Under the pieces are notes generated by a model that saw only the letters and a list, made by a program, of their open reading frames with translations, made no database searches and was not told where the DNA came from. This document shows positions 18,818 to 27,080 of a DNA stretch of 48,632 bases, piece by piece. Numbering within the stretch: position 1 is the first letter of the stretch; the number at the start of each line of letters is the position of its first letter. The translations under genes and the position numbers were made by a program. Source of the DNA: Bradyrhizobium altum (GTDB lineage: Bacteria > Pseudomonadota > Alphaproteobacteria > Rhizobiales > Xanthobacteraceae); the NCBI RefSeq assembly GCF_020889705.1, contig NZ_JACMYP010000034.1:1-48632 (forward strand). The letters run 5' to 3'.

Positions 18818-19438
18818 ATGACCGTTACGATTTCACGTCTATACGACAACTACTCCGACGCGCAACGCGCGGTGACGAGCCTGGAGGCGGCCGGTGTACC
18901 GCATACGGATTTGAGCATCGTCGCTAACAACTCCGACAACTGGTACAGCACCGACAATAAGGTCGATCGTGACCGCGATGGGGTCGACGATCGTGCCGAA
19001 GGTGCGGCTACGGGAGCGGGCGTCGGCGCGGGCCTCGGCGGCGCCGCCGGCTTGCTCGCAGGCCTCGGCCTGTTGGCGATCCCCGGCTTGGGTCCGGTGG
19101 TCGCGGCCGGGTGGCTCGCGTCGACCGCGCTGGGTGCCGTTGCCGGCGGTGCTGCGGGCGGCGTCGTCGGTGCATTGACGCAGGCTGGCGTCTCCAATGA
19201 GGAAGCTCCGCTCTACGCCGAAGGCGTGAGGCGTGGAGGCACGCTGGTATCGGCGCGCGTCCCGGATGCTGATCGTGCGCGGTACGAAACGATCCTGAAC
19301 CAGGCCGCCGTCAACCTGCGCGACCGCAGCGCGGCCTGGCAGAAGGCAGGGTGGAAGAGTTACGATCCCTCGGCGCAGCCCTATGGCGCGGACGAAGTAC
19401 GCAGGGAGCGCGAGCTCTACGGCTCGGCAGTGCGGTAA
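18818..19438 (+). CDS. General stress protein 17M-like protein with glycine-zipper core
   Basis: 206 residues. The N terminus (TISRLYDNYSDAQRAVTSLE, AGVPHTDLSIVAN) matches the YflT/general stress protein 17M type. The middle is a hydrophobic glycine-rich stretch (GVGAGLGGAAGLLAGLGLLA and GALAGG-type repeats) that could insert into or associate with a membrane. The C terminus is polar. It follows the PepSY-like gene and is itself followed by a strong terminator, giving a two-gene stress operon. Confidence 0.85.
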   Translation: MTVTISRLYDNYSDAQRAVTSLEAAGVPHTDLSIVANNSDNWYSTDNKVDRDRDGVDDRAEGAATGAGVGAGLGGAAGLLAGLGLLAIPGLGPVVAAGWLASTALGAVAGGAAGGVVGALTQAGVSNEEAPLYAEGVRRGGTLVSARVPDADRARYETILNQAAVNLRDRSAAWQKAGWKSYDPSAQPYGADEVRRERELYGSAVR

Positions 19439-19447
19439 AATATCGGC

Positions 19448-19474
19448 GGCCCGCCTAGGCGGGTCGCTTTTTTG
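19448..19474 (+). terminator. Rho-independent terminator after 17M-like gene
   Basis: Stem CCCGCC (19450-19455) with GGCGGG (19458-19463), then TCGC and six T residues (19468-19473). Lies 11 bp after the stop codon. Confidence 0.85.
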
Positions 19475-19715
19475 CACACGATTATCCATCCTCGAATTCA
19501 GGAACCGAATAGGCGCCGCGGAATGCCGGCTATGACCGCGCTGCTAAGATTGCTTGAGATCGCCGGTTACCAAAGTCGGGACAAGCTGGCGGACATGTTC
19601 CGTAGCCGACCTCCGGTCAGCCGGCGGGGCGCCAAGGATCCCTGAGCGGTTTGCACAACGGACGCCTTCCGCCTCCGGCGACGGGATAGAACCATCGCAT
19701 TGCTGGAGAAGAGAC

Positions 19716-20014
19716 ATGCGCATCAATTGGACTTCGCCGCGGGCGTGATAGCGAAGTTCATCATGCCCGGCGACAACGAGCGATCGGGGTTCATTCTAAC
19801 CACGATCCTGGGAATCGTAGGGGCGTTCGTGGCGACCTATCTTGTCCAGGCGCTTGGCTGGTACCAGCCCGGAGAAGGTGCCGGGCTCATCGGCGCCGTC
19901 GTCGTATTGTTCGTCTACGGTATGGTAGCGACGACGGCGGGCCAGCTAGCCGACTTTGGCGTGACGAACCTGAATGAGACGCAGCGCGCGCCTCAGGTCG
20001 CGAGGTGGCGTTGA
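19716..20014 (+). pseudogene. GlsB/YeaQ/YmgE family small membrane protein, damaged
   Basis: The conserved part is clear: AAGVIAKFIMPGDNERSGF, ILTTILGIVGAFVATYLVQA and AGLIGAVVVLFVYGMVA, three short membrane segments of the transglycosylase-associated family. The start is disturbed: the ATG at 19716, with a good GGAGAAGAG before it, gives MRINWTSPRA and a stop in one frame, while the conserved frame lacks its usual first residues. A small deletion after IxWT explains this. The C terminus is also atypical after YGMVA. Probably inactive. Confidence 0.7.
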
Positions 20015-20157
20015 TGATGTTGACCAGCCCCCGGCGAACCCGGGCTCAACTAGTTGAAGCTGCTCGGGCACGAGGGGGCGGATACCACGCGAGGAGGAAT
20101 GGTCCAAGACATAAACTTTTGTTCCGACAATGATGGCCTGAAAATAGGGCGACTGGT

Positions 20158-20182
20158 GGAACGACTTCGGCTACCGCATGTT
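20158..20182 (+). promoter_or_regulatory. EcfG-like promoter candidate (TGTT variant)
   Basis: GGAAC (20158-20162), 16-base spacer, TGTT (20179-20182), 60 bp before the hydrolase start. The surrounding DNA may be coding debris, so a chance match cannot be excluded. Confidence 0.4.
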
Positions 20183-20241
20183 CATCCTGCGCCGCAACAT
20201 TCGGGCGTCGTCCGGATTGCAGGCAATCCAGAAAGCGCCCG

Positions 20242-21249
20242 ATGAATTCTGTCCAAGCGGCCCGCGCGCGCCGAGCTCATTCCGCCGCGCCCGACAGCGG
20301 CTCCCTGATCACTACCGCGTCCATCATCGTCGCTTCCATGGCGGCAATAGCAGCAGTCAACCTGTACCTTGGAAAAGAGGCTGAAGCGACAAATCCACCC
20401 AAGGGACGCCTCGTCGAAGTGAATGGCGTCCGGCTGCATTACGTGGAGCGCGGCGATGGCGATCCAATTGTCCTTCTGCATGGCAACGGGAGCATGGTTC
20501 AGGATTTCGAGTGCAGCGGACTCATCGACCTAGCGGCCAAGCAATACCGCGTCATCGCATTCGACCGCCCAGGGTTTGGACACAGTGAGCGCCCGCGCAA
20601 CGTCGTATGGACACCTGACGCTCAAGCGAAGCTATTGAAACTCGCGCTGCGAAAGATTGGTGTTTCCAGCGCAATCGTTCTGGGTCACTCATGGGGCGCA
20701 TCGGTCGCCGTCGCCATGGCCCTCCAATATCCGTCCTTTGTCCGCGGACTGGTTCTCGCGTCCGGATACTACTACCCTTCCGTCCGGTCCGACACGTTCA
20801 CATCTCTCCCGGCCTCGCTGCCCCTGGTCGGCGACATTCTTAGCCATACCTTTTCGCCTTTGGTCGCGCGGCTCGCGTGGCCAAAGATGATGACAAAGAT
20901 GTTCGAACCGCGACGCGTGCCCGAAAAATTCAGTGGCTTTCCGAAAGAATTGGCGCTGCGGCCATCCCAACTGAGGGCTGCCGCGGCGGAAGCCACGCTG
21001 ATGGTCCCGGACGCGCTGATGGAGCGCGGGCACTACGGCGATCTCAAGATGCCGGTTGTGATCATCGCAGGCGAGCAGGACAAGCTCGTCGATATTGAGG
21101 CGCAGTCGGCCAGGCTGCATTCTGACATCCCGCACAGCAGTTTTCACCGGATCGCGGGAAACGGCCACATGATCCAGCAGACCGCGACGGAAGAAGTCAT
21201 GTCGGCCCTACGCGAAGCCACGAACGGGTCGACGACTGCCGGGACGTAA
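20242..21249 (+). CDS. Alpha/beta hydrolase, membrane-anchored
   Basis: 335 residues. After a polar start there is one hydrophobic segment at about 22-42 (LITTASIIVASMAAIAAVNL), probably a membrane anchor with the enzyme outside the cytoplasm. The fold begins near residue 55. Motifs: oxyanion HGNG at 80-83, FDRPGFGHSERP, nucleophile Ser150 in LGHSWGAS, acid region AGEQDKLVD and catalytic His in GNGHMI. The substrate cannot be predicted. Isolated gene with a possible stress promoter upstream. Confidence 0.9.
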   Translation: MNSVQAARARRAHSAAPDSGSLITTASIIVASMAAIAAVNLYLGKEAEATNPPKGRLVEVNGVRLHYVERGDGDPIVLLHGNGSMVQDFECSGLIDLAAKQYRVIAFDRPGFGHSERPRNVVWTPDAQAKLLKLALRKIGVSSAIVLGHSWGASVAVAMALQYPSFVRGLVLASGYYYPSVRSDTFTSLPASLPLVGDILSHTFSPLVARLAWPKMMTKMFEPRRVPEKFSGFPKELALRPSQLRAAAAEATLMVPDALMERGHYGDLKMPVVIIAGEQDKLVDIEAQSARLHSDIPHSSFHRIAGNGHMIQQTATEEVMSALREATNGSTTAGT

Positions 21250-21384
21250 TCGATCGAGGCGGATCGGCTGACTGGTATCGACTGCAGTAAGAGCCTGAAC
21301 TGAAAGGCCGCAAAATCCAGCTTTCTGAATAGAGCAAGCTTGGGGGCTACATGACCGGCAAGGAACACGATCCCACCCCCATAT

Positions 21385-21430
21385 GAGGTTGGCGGATCCG
21401 CGTCGTATCCACGATCCGCGAGTAACATCG
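21385..21430 (-). mobile_element. Possible IS5-family transposase scrap
   Basis: The minus strand reads TMLLADRGYDAD, identical in pattern to the segment around the second catalytic Asp of IS5-type transposases in rhizobia. Homology does not extend on either side. Too short for certainty. Confidence 0.3.
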
Positions 21431-21547
21431 TTTGGTGTCGGGCTCCTATAAGGGGGGCGGCGGTAATAGCGGCTCAGTCCCGGTCCCGGTGGGCGACGAT
21501 GTGATTGAGGTGCTTTTGCCCGTCGCGTTGCGCGCGCGTCGACAGAA

Positions 21548-22117
21548 TTAAAGGACCGCCTCAACCAGCCCCCTCGCCTTTGCCTCCTGTGCTTCGACAT
21601 ACCAATTTGAAGGCGCCTTCTGCAAAACCTCATCGAGCGTCACGTTCGATCCCAAGATGAGATGTTGAAAGCCCTCATTCTGTATTGCAATCGAGCATTC
21701 GATTTCGTTGAGCGTCGCCTTTACGACGGCAATGCAGGTCGTCAGAGGGCCATCGATCACAAGGCTCTTAGATAGCTTGCGTTCGTGGATCATCAGCCGC
21801 GTGCCGCGCGTGAGGTATCGGTTCGGCCGAGCGAAGAAGCTCATGAGTGTCACGCCCGCGGAGTAGATCACGGCCTTACCTAGGAACACGAAGCGCCTCT
21901 GCGGCTCCGTCTCGCTCGCGAATCGCACATCCTCTCCCATCATTCGGGCGACCTCCGGATCGCCGCCTAATGTCGACAGTTCGATAACGATGAGGTCTTT
22001 ATCGGCCGCGTTGTCGAACTGCGTTCGAAACGCGGTGTACATATTGTAGTCGACGACGCCCGAAAGGCTGATCGCCGGTGACTTGAAGGCCGTAGCAGGT
22101 AAAATCGTAAGTTCCAT
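21548..22117 (-). CDS. ClpP/crotonase-fold serine protease-like protein
   Basis: 189 residues of the ClpP/SppA fold. ISLSGVVDYNMYTAFRTQFD and IVIELSTLGGDPEVARMMGED form the early strands. The putative nucleophile is the Ser in AVIYSAGVTLMS, and the catalytic His lies in RLMIHERK, as in ClpP's RMIHQP. The usual hydrophobic ClpX-docking and N-loop features are not evident. No Clp ATPase is nearby, so it may act alone or be an evolved non-housekeeping ClpP. ATG 22117 follows AGGATCG. Confidence 0.82.
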   Translation of the reverse strand: MELTILPATAFKSPAISLSGVVDYNMYTAFRTQFDNAADKDLIVIELSTLGGDPEVARMMGEDVRFASETEPQRRFVFLGKAVIYSAGVTLMSFFARPNRYLTRGTRLMIHERKLSKSLVIDGPLTTCIAVVKATLNEIECSIAIQNEGFQHLILGSNVTLDEVLQKAPSNWYVEAQEAKARGLVEAVL

Positions 22118-22197
22118 GGGATCGATCCTACTTTGGAAAACATGGTCTCCGACGGCATGCAGATGCCGTGCCGAGTTTCCGGCCGAATGGGGCCCCC

Positions 22198-22548
22198 TTA
22201 CGGCCTTCGGTCACTGCGGAAGATGATCCGCGCGGTGAACGCGAAGACAGAAAGGGCTAAGCGCAGCGCGAAGATGAGCAGCGCGATTTGGAGCCAGATG
22301 AGACCGCCGATTTCCCGAAAGACAAACTCGATCCGCGGCCCCCACGGAGCAGGGATAGCATCGCCAACGGCCTCGATCCCACGTTGAAGGGCGCGCTGGG
22401 CGCCGGTTAGCAATTCGGGCTTTTCGTAGAACGCGGCGAAGATTAACACCCACGCGAGTATGATGGTGACCGCTCGAAATGAGTGGACCTTCAGGTGATA
22501 GCCAAAGCCAGGCCGGCAGCGATCGTCGTCGTTGCGGTGCAGTACCAT
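22198..22548 (-). CDS. Hypothetical protein with two membrane segments
   Basis: 116 residues from ATG 22548 (MVLHRNDDDRC). Membrane segments: AVTIILAWVLIFAAFY, and LIWLQIALLIFALRLALSVF near the C terminus. Between them lies an amphipathic stretch (LLTGAQRALQRGIEAVGDAI). I recognise no family. It lies 80 bp upstream of the ClpP-like gene on the same strand, so cotranscription is possible. Confidence 0.65.
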   Translation of the reverse strand: MVLHRNDDDRCRPGFGYHLKVHSFRAVTIILAWVLIFAAFYEKPELLTGAQRALQRGIEAVGDAIPAPWGPRIEFVFREIGGLIWLQIALLIFALRLALSVFAFTARIIFRSDRRP

Positions 22549-22788
22549 CGGTCGATGCCCATCAGATGAGCACGATCGGCTCAGTCGGTACGAAACTTGC
22601 CGAAAGGGCGACCGTTCCAAGCACCTTGAAGTCAGCGCAGGGCTTAGGAACTTGAAGGCCCCTCGAACGTCGGTTTGTTGCTCGTCGGCAAAGCTCCAAA
22701 AATATCGTTGCCGGCGAGAAACACCTCAGCGCCCTTAAAGTTGCGCGGCCCCGGCTTCAGTCGGTACTGCGCTTGGAAGCTCCCAGTC

Positions 22789-23004
22789 ATGACCACGACG
22801 GATGCAAGAATAGCGATCCTCACGGCGTGGGACCGTTGGATTGGGGCGCAGCCAGGACTAACAAGCCCAACGGGACGTGACGCCTTCAAATTTTTCTTAG
22901 AGCTTCAATCATCGAATTCGGACTTAATCGATTTCGGCTCTGTCGAAGACAAATGGCAAGTTGTTCACGGTTGGCTGTTGAGCGCTGGCCGTGTGACAGA
23001 CTGA
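22789..23004 (+). CDS. Small hypothetical protein
   Basis: 71 residues: MTTTDARIAILTAWDRWIG, RDAFKFFLELQSSNSDLIDF, DKWQVVHGWLLSAGRVTD. A compact helical protein type I associate with Bradyrhizobium genomes; function unknown. No strong Shine-Dalgarno sequence. Directly upstream of a PRC-barrel gene. Confidence 0.7.
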   Translation: MTTTDARIAILTAWDRWIGAQPGLTSPTGRDAFKFFLELQSSNSDLIDFGSVEDKWQVVHGWLLSAGRVTD

Positions 23005-23077
23005 AGCGCCTCCCGATAGGAACGTTTGACGATTGCGATGATTGCCTTCCGAAACAGTTGTTTTTGGAGAATTTATC

Positions 23078-23437
23078 ATGGCATTGGAAGCGAACGAGGC
23101 CGGCAACCTGATCGGCAGCGACAAAGTCGAAGGCACTGCAGTCTATGGAGCCGATAGCCAGAAGATCGGCAGCATCGAACGGCTGATGATCGACAAGATG
23201 AGCGGGAAAGTGTCGTATGCGGTTCTTAGCGTCGGCGGATTTCTCGGCATCGGCGACGACCACTACCCTCTCCCGTGGCAATCCCTGAAGTATGACACCA
23301 ATCTTGGAGGCTATGTCACTGGCATCACCGAGAGCCAGCTTCAGGGCGCGCCGAAATATCGTGACGAGGCCGGTTGGAATTGGAATGATCCGACGGTCGG
23401 TCGATCGGTGAACGAATACTACGGCGTCCCATTCTGA
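23078..23437 (+). CDS. PRC-barrel domain protein
   Basis: 119 residues. The PRC-barrel spans most of it: LIGSDKVEGTAVYGADSQKI, GSIERLMIDKMSGKVSYAVL, GGFLGIGDDHYPLPWQSLKY, then a conserved tail ending NEYYGVPF. This family occurs in many copies in rhizobia, often with stress genes; the molecular role is unknown. ATG 23078 follows TTTGGAGA. Related copies here: 25090-25448, 47810-48166 and, more distantly, 30236-30693. Confidence 0.92.
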   Translation: MALEANEAGNLIGSDKVEGTAVYGADSQKIGSIERLMIDKMSGKVSYAVLSVGGFLGIGDDHYPLPWQSLKYDTNLGGYVTGITESQLQGAPKYRDEAGWNWNDPTVGRSVNEYYGVPF

Positions 23438-23683
23438 TTGCATAAACTCCAACGGCGCGCTTGTTGTCGAGCGCGCCACGGTCCACTTGCACAACCCGGT
23501 CAACGCGAACTTTACCATAGCTCTAACGGGGATCCATGGACACTCTGTAGCGAGGATGACGGACGCCTATTTGTGCTGCACGAGGCCAATCTACCTTCGG
23601 GCGGCGCCTTTACGAGGATAGAGATTTCGGACTTTCTTTATCACGCAAAGGCCGGACCCGAGCAGCAGGCTCTCCTTAATTAA
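23438..23683 (+). CDS. Small hypothetical protein, start uncertain
   Basis: The core ELYHSSNGDPWTLCSEDDGR, LFVLHEANLPSGGAFTRIE, DFLYHAKAGPEQQALL is a recognisable small rhizobial family of about 60 residues; function unknown. No ATG precedes YHSSNGD in frame. The only in-frame option is a TTG at 23438 that adds unrelated residues, so the true start may have been lost. The frame ends at TAA 23683. Confidence 0.55.
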   Translation: MHKLQRRACCRARHGPLAQPGQRELYHSSNGDPWTLCSEDDGRLFVLHEANLPSGGAFTRIEISDFLYHAKAGPEQQALLN

Positions 23684-23808
23684 TCGCTGCAATCGTTCAT
23701 GCGAATTGAACGCGGGCTCGCCGCCCGTTATGGCGGATACTTGCGAAACCACCGGCCTCCGCGACCTAAGCGATCCGCTCAGCGTTCTCAGCGTCTGGGG
23801 GCAAGACA

Positions 23809-23992
23809 ATGTCAATCGAAGAGACAGAAGTAGGCGTCAGAGAAACGCTGCGTGAGTTTTCTCAGAGGATTCCCAGCGACCGAGCGCCCGACGTGGATCG
23901 ATCGTCTCAGCGCGGCAACCCGTGAAGCTCCGCTTGAGATGTTAGCCACGGCCTTTCTGATCGGAGCACTTCTGGGGCGTAGTCGACGCTAG
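23809..23992 (+). pseudogene. Small protein with hydrophobic tail, frameshifted
   Basis: ATG 23809 gives MSIEETEVGVRETLREFSQR then shifts. A second frame continues WIDRLSAATREAPLEMLATA then FLIGALLGRSRR to a TAG at 23992. The layout (polar helix, then a short hydrophobic C-terminal segment ending in Arg) is like small DUF883-type inner-membrane proteins. The span is 184 bases, so one extra base or two missing bases would account for it. Confidence 0.6.
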
Positions 23993-24194
23993 CGCTGGCC
24001 TAGGCAGAAGCGCTTCGCGATGATCAGCACTTCACAGTTATCTCTCACCAACGAAGGGGGTGCGGCGGCCGAAGCCGCCGCCCCTGGTTTCCATCACAGA
24101 CGCCGGCGGTTCGGGCCAGGGTTCGGCAGCGGCCGCCCGAGAGCCTGTTCCACGCGTATTAGTGCAGCCCGGTAGAAGGGGGAGAATGAATAAA

Positions 24195-24213
24195 TGGTGC
24201 CCAGGGGCGGAAT
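24195..24213 (-). repeat. tRNA-Phe-like 3' end: possible attachment site
   Basis: The minus strand reads ATTCCGCCCCTGGGCACCA, as I recall the last 19 bases of alphaproteobacterial tRNA-Phe including CCA. The rest of the tRNA is absent: bases further 5' on the minus strand do not form T, anticodon or D arms. Isolated tRNA tails of this size are typical att cores left by integrative elements. No second copy was found in the window. Confidence 0.5.
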
Positions 24214-24274
24214 TGGGGTGGATCCACTTTTCATCCCGGCGATGGGAAGCGGACATCGCAGTCGCTCTCCATCA

Positions 24275-24510
24275 AACAAAGGTGTGGGCACGCGCGCAGT
24301 CTGACGCGAAGCCCACCTCCAGGCGTTCTTAGGTCAGCTTGCCCTCGAGCTGCTGCGTCAGGAACACGATGATGCGCGATCAAAGCCCCGCGGGATCGCC
24401 ATCGCCGCCGAGGCCGACGCCATTATCCGAAACCGACAATTCGATTCCTTGGCCGGACGGTCGTCCGGAAAGGAATACTTGAGTGAGTTCATGACCGCGG
24501 GCCGCAACGC
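24275..24510 (-). pseudogene. C-terminal fragment of an HWE-type sensor histidine kinase
   Basis: The minus strand shows NSLKYSFPDDRPAKE (N box) in one frame, then IELSVSDNGVGLGGDGDPAG and SRIIVFLTQQLEGKLT in another, the ATP-binding end of a HisKA_2/HWE kinase. A TGA separates parts, and the sensor and phospho-acceptor regions are missing. It follows an intact response regulator on the same strand, so a two-component pair has lost its kinase. Confidence 0.7.
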
Positions 24511-24593
24511 AAAAGGATAGCGCGAGCAAGCGACGGTCCGCTGCCACCCTTGCGGGCTCGATCGAAGGATCGGAAACTTACAACGATCCCGGT

Positions 24594-24986
24594 TCAAGCC
24601 GGTGAGGCCCCGGTATCGAGTAGCTGCGAGACGGCGGCAGCCAATTGCGCCGGGGCAAAGGGCTTCTGGATCAGGACGCTACCGTCGACGCCCCGCGATT
24701 TCCACTCAGGCGCGCTGGCGCTCGTCATGTAGACCACGGGAAAGCCAGGCGAAATTTCCCTGATCTGCTGCGCGAGTTCCCAGCCACTTATACCACCACC
24801 CAGGTTGATGTCCGTCAGCAGGACCCGACATCCCTCGCGGCCATCGCAAAACGTGGAGAGGGCCGCCTCCCCCGAATGGACCGAGCAGGCCTCGAAACCG
24901 CCGTCGGACAAAGCGTCCTCCACGAAGCTGGCGATGAGAGCTTCATCCTCCACGACTAGAACACGAACGGCATCACTCACTTTCAA
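24594..24986 (-). CDS. Single-domain response regulator
   Basis: 130 residues, receiver domain only. Acidic pocket in VLVVEDEALIASF, phospho-acceptor Asp59 in LLTDINLGGG, Thr in YMTSAS and conserved Lys in IQKPFAP. With no output domain it would act through protein contact or phosphotransfer. The adjacent kinase is reduced to debris, so it is an orphan unless another kinase serves it. Confidence 0.9.
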   Translation of the reverse strand: MKVSDAVRVLVVEDEALIASFVEDALSDGGFEACSVHSGEAALSTFCDGREGCRVLLTDINLGGGISGWELAQQIREISPGFPVVYMTSASAPEWKSRGVDGSVLIQKPFAPAQLAAAVSQLLDTGASPA

Positions 24987-25089
24987 GTCTCCTCAGCGAT
25001 CGAGCCGGGTGCGGCGGTAGGTTGGCCCGTGGTCGACAGAAGAGCGAGCTTTGCCGTCGGGCAGCCAGGCGCCAAAATGTCGTGCTGCC

Positions 25090-25448
25090 TCAAGCCACCG
25101 GCACACCGTAATAGGCGTTCGCGGAGCGCGTGGTCGCCAGGTCGCTCCAATTCCAACTGCTCTCGTCAGCGTATTTGGGGGCGCCGCGGAGCTGATCCTG
25201 GGCGATGCCAGTGACGTAGCCGCCGCGGTTAGTGTCGTATTCAGCCACGGCAGCGGATAGTGACCGTCGCCGATGCCGAGCAGGCCGCCGAAGCTGAGCA
25301 CCGCGTACGAAACCTTGCCACCGACCTTGTCAATCATCACGCGCTCGATGTAGCCGACCTTTTCCCCGTCGGCCGCGTACACGTTCGTGCCCTCCACCTT
25401 GTCGCTGCCGATCAGGCTGAACGTCTCCCGATCTTCCATCGTGGCCAT
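25090..25448 (-). pseudogene. PRC-barrel domain protein, one frameshift
   Basis: ATG 25448: MATMEDRETFSLIGSDKVEG, GYIERVMIDKVGGKVSYAVL, GGLLGIGDGHYPLPW. The other frame then carries the rest: EYDTNRGGYVTGIAQDQLR, GAPKYADESSWNWSD and NAYYGVPVA to the stop at 25092-25090. One indel just after LPW (near 25245) accounts for it. The exact EcfG promoter upstream suggests recent function, so a sequencing error deserves consideration. Confidence 0.85.
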
Positions 25449-25475
25449 GTTGACCTCCTGTTGTCTTCGGAAATA

Positions 25476-25500
25476 AACGGGGCCAAGATGCCTCCGTTCC
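25476..25500 (-). promoter_or_regulatory. EcfG-type promoter for PRC-barrel gene
   Basis: Minus strand: GGAAC (25500-25496), 16-base spacer, CGTT (25479-25476). Exact match, 28 bp from the ATG. Confidence 0.8.
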
Positions 25501-25597
25501 CGGCAGAGTCCGCGGTGAAATGTTGATCCCAGGGATCGAGCGGCCGGATCGGATGACGCGCCGCAATGAATGCTGGAAGTCCGAGCGGAGTTCGAGG

Positions 25598-25789
25598 ATG
25601 GAACTGACCGATCTGGAGCGCGATTTTCTGAGGAAGCTCCTCGGCGAATCCTGGGCTAGCCCGCCGACGTTCGACCATGAAATCGTGGCGCGGCTCGTGG
25701 AGCTGGGTCTGGTGGAAACCGAACCGCTTCCATCCGGAGATATCGAGTATCGCATCACCGACGTTGGGCGGGCGGCGGCTACCGCGTAA
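25598..25789 (+). CDS. Small hypothetical protein
   Basis: 63 residues: MELTDLERDFLRKLLGESW, HEIVARLVELGLVETEPLP, IEYRITDVGRAAATA. The pattern of two helices and a beta-wing-like strand pair resembles a minimal winged helix or the C-terminal part of a MarR-like fold, but no known family is certain. ATG 25598 chosen because TCGAGG precedes it; upstream in-frame codons look non-coding. Confidence 0.65.
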   Translation: MELTDLERDFLRKLLGESWASPPTFDHEIVARLVELGLVETEPLPSGDIEYRITDVGRAAATA

Positions 25790-25820
25790 GGCATAGATCG
25801 GCGCGTCCTCGGGGACCGAG

Positions 25821-25973
25821 TCAGGAGGTTTCGGATTTCCGGAGCTGCTCCAATTGCAGACGCAGGGCGGCAGACAATTCCGGCTCTTCCTTGATGATCG
25901 AACGCAGCCGTCCGCCGATTTCCCGCACGATAGGCAGGCTATATTTCCGATAGATGTCGGCGCCGTTTCGCAT
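25821..25973 (-). CDS. Small hypothetical helical protein
   Basis: 50 residues from ATG 25973 (MRNGADIYRKYSLPIVREIG, LRSIIKEEPELSAALRLQLE). Charged and helical; no known domain. A longer start at 26009 adds 12 residues. Confidence 0.45.
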   Translation of the reverse strand: MRNGADIYRKYSLPIVREIGGRLRSIIKEEPELSAALRLQLEQLRKSETS

Positions 25974-26271
25974 CACGTCAACCCTCGTTGCGAGCCCACC
26001 TGCTGGCACATCCTCGGAGCGATGGTCTCAGCGGCGACCGGGGCGGGTCGCAGGAACGATAATCGTGCTGCCCCATTGAACCGCAGGGGCCGTCGCCCGC
26101 CGTTGAACTACGGCGCCTGTCGCAGATAGCCAAAGGTCTCACGACCCGCTATTCAGAACTAGCGCTCGCGAGGATAGCCAAAGGCGGCGGCCTCTCCGGA
26201 ACCTCGGCGTTCCGGAGCCACTCGCCCTGGCGCGCTCTCGCCTGCAGGCGCGAAGCCATCCCGCACCCGAC

Positions 26272-26736
26272 TTATCTGCCCCTCAGCGAAAGACTGATGC
26301 GCGTTACGATGTCGTCCCACTCGCGCTCTTCGCTCGCCGGGTAGTTAATCAGGACGCAGTGAATCCATCCATTCGAGAAGTTGCATCGGTTGTACCAAAC
26401 CTTCTCGCCCTTATCACTGGACACCGCGAAAAACCGAGGCGTCGTGCGCTTGTACTGAATGTGCGCGGGCGGATGCTTCTTTGCGAGAAATGCAGCGGGT
26501 GAATCGTTCGAGACGTTGGCTACGGCCTGTATCGTAAGGTCGGCTCGGCCGTCCGCCGTCCGAAATCGCTGTCCGTAACCGTTCGGCCGGCCCGCTTCTT
26601 CGGTAAAGATCGATGCCGGGAAATCGACAGAGGTACCTGTCTGCGGGATGGAATAGCTGGTCCATCTCACCGGTTGCGCCGAGACGGCGGAGGTCGAGGC
26701 GACAAGCCCAAGAACGAGCGCCGATACCAGCTTCAT
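26272..26736 (-). CDS. Exported hypothetical protein
   Basis: 154 residues with signal peptide MKLVSALVLGLVASTSAVSA. The mature part (WTSYSIPQTGTSVDFPASIF, YGQRFRTADGRADLTIQAVA, KGEKVWYNRCNFSNGWIHC) is a compact periplasmic domain seen in rhizobia, with two cysteines near the end that could pair. ATG 26736 follows GGAGG, a strong ribosome site. Possibly cotranscribed with the glycine-zipper gene 116 bp upstream. Confidence 0.8.
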   Translation of the reverse strand: MKLVSALVLGLVASTSAVSAQPVRWTSYSIPQTGTSVDFPASIFTEEAGRPNGYGQRFRTADGRADLTIQAVANVSNDSPAAFLAKKHPPAHIQYKRTTPRFFAVSSDKGEKVWYNRCNFSNGWIHCVLINYPASEEREWDDIVTRISLSLRGR

Positions 26737-26852
26737 CCCGCCTCCTGCAGTACTCATGTAGACCCGACGACCGGGGTCTCGGTTTCGATCGTCGGGATCC
26801 GACGGGCTTCGGCGCAAGGCCGCCTCACCTCGAAGCGCCCGCAGCGGGAAGG

Positions 26853-27080
26853 TCACTTCTGGCCCGACGGCGCCTGAGCATTGGAATTGTTCGGGTCCTT
26901 CTTGTTCGCCTCGTGATGGCCGATCGCGCAGCCGGCGGCAGCGCCGAGTTTGCCATGCCCTGCCATGTGGCCGGCGACGCCGCCGACGATGGCACCCTTG
27001 ATGCAACCCTTCGCGTCCGCGCCGGAGGCGAAAGCCAGCGCCATCGCGGCCACGCATGCCGCCGTGAAGATCCATTTCAT
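26853..27080 (-). CDS. Exported glycine-zipper small protein
   Basis: 75 residues. Signal peptide MKWIFTAACVAAMALAFASG ending at ADA; then KGCIKGAIVGGVAGHMAGHG and KLGAAAGCAIGHHEANKK, a glycine-zipper motif with two Cys residues and several His. Likely periplasmic or membrane-associated. ATG 27080 follows AAGGAGAAA. Confidence 0.85.
   Translation of the reverse strand: MKWIFTAACVAAMALAFASGADAKGCIKGAIVGGVAGHMAGHGKLGAAAGCAIGHHEANKKDPNNSNAQAPSGQK

Noticed and set aside
23019..23043. GGAAC upstream of the PRC-barrel gene at 23078
   Set aside because: At spacings 16 and 17 the -10 positions read GATT and ATTG, so no GTT is in register.
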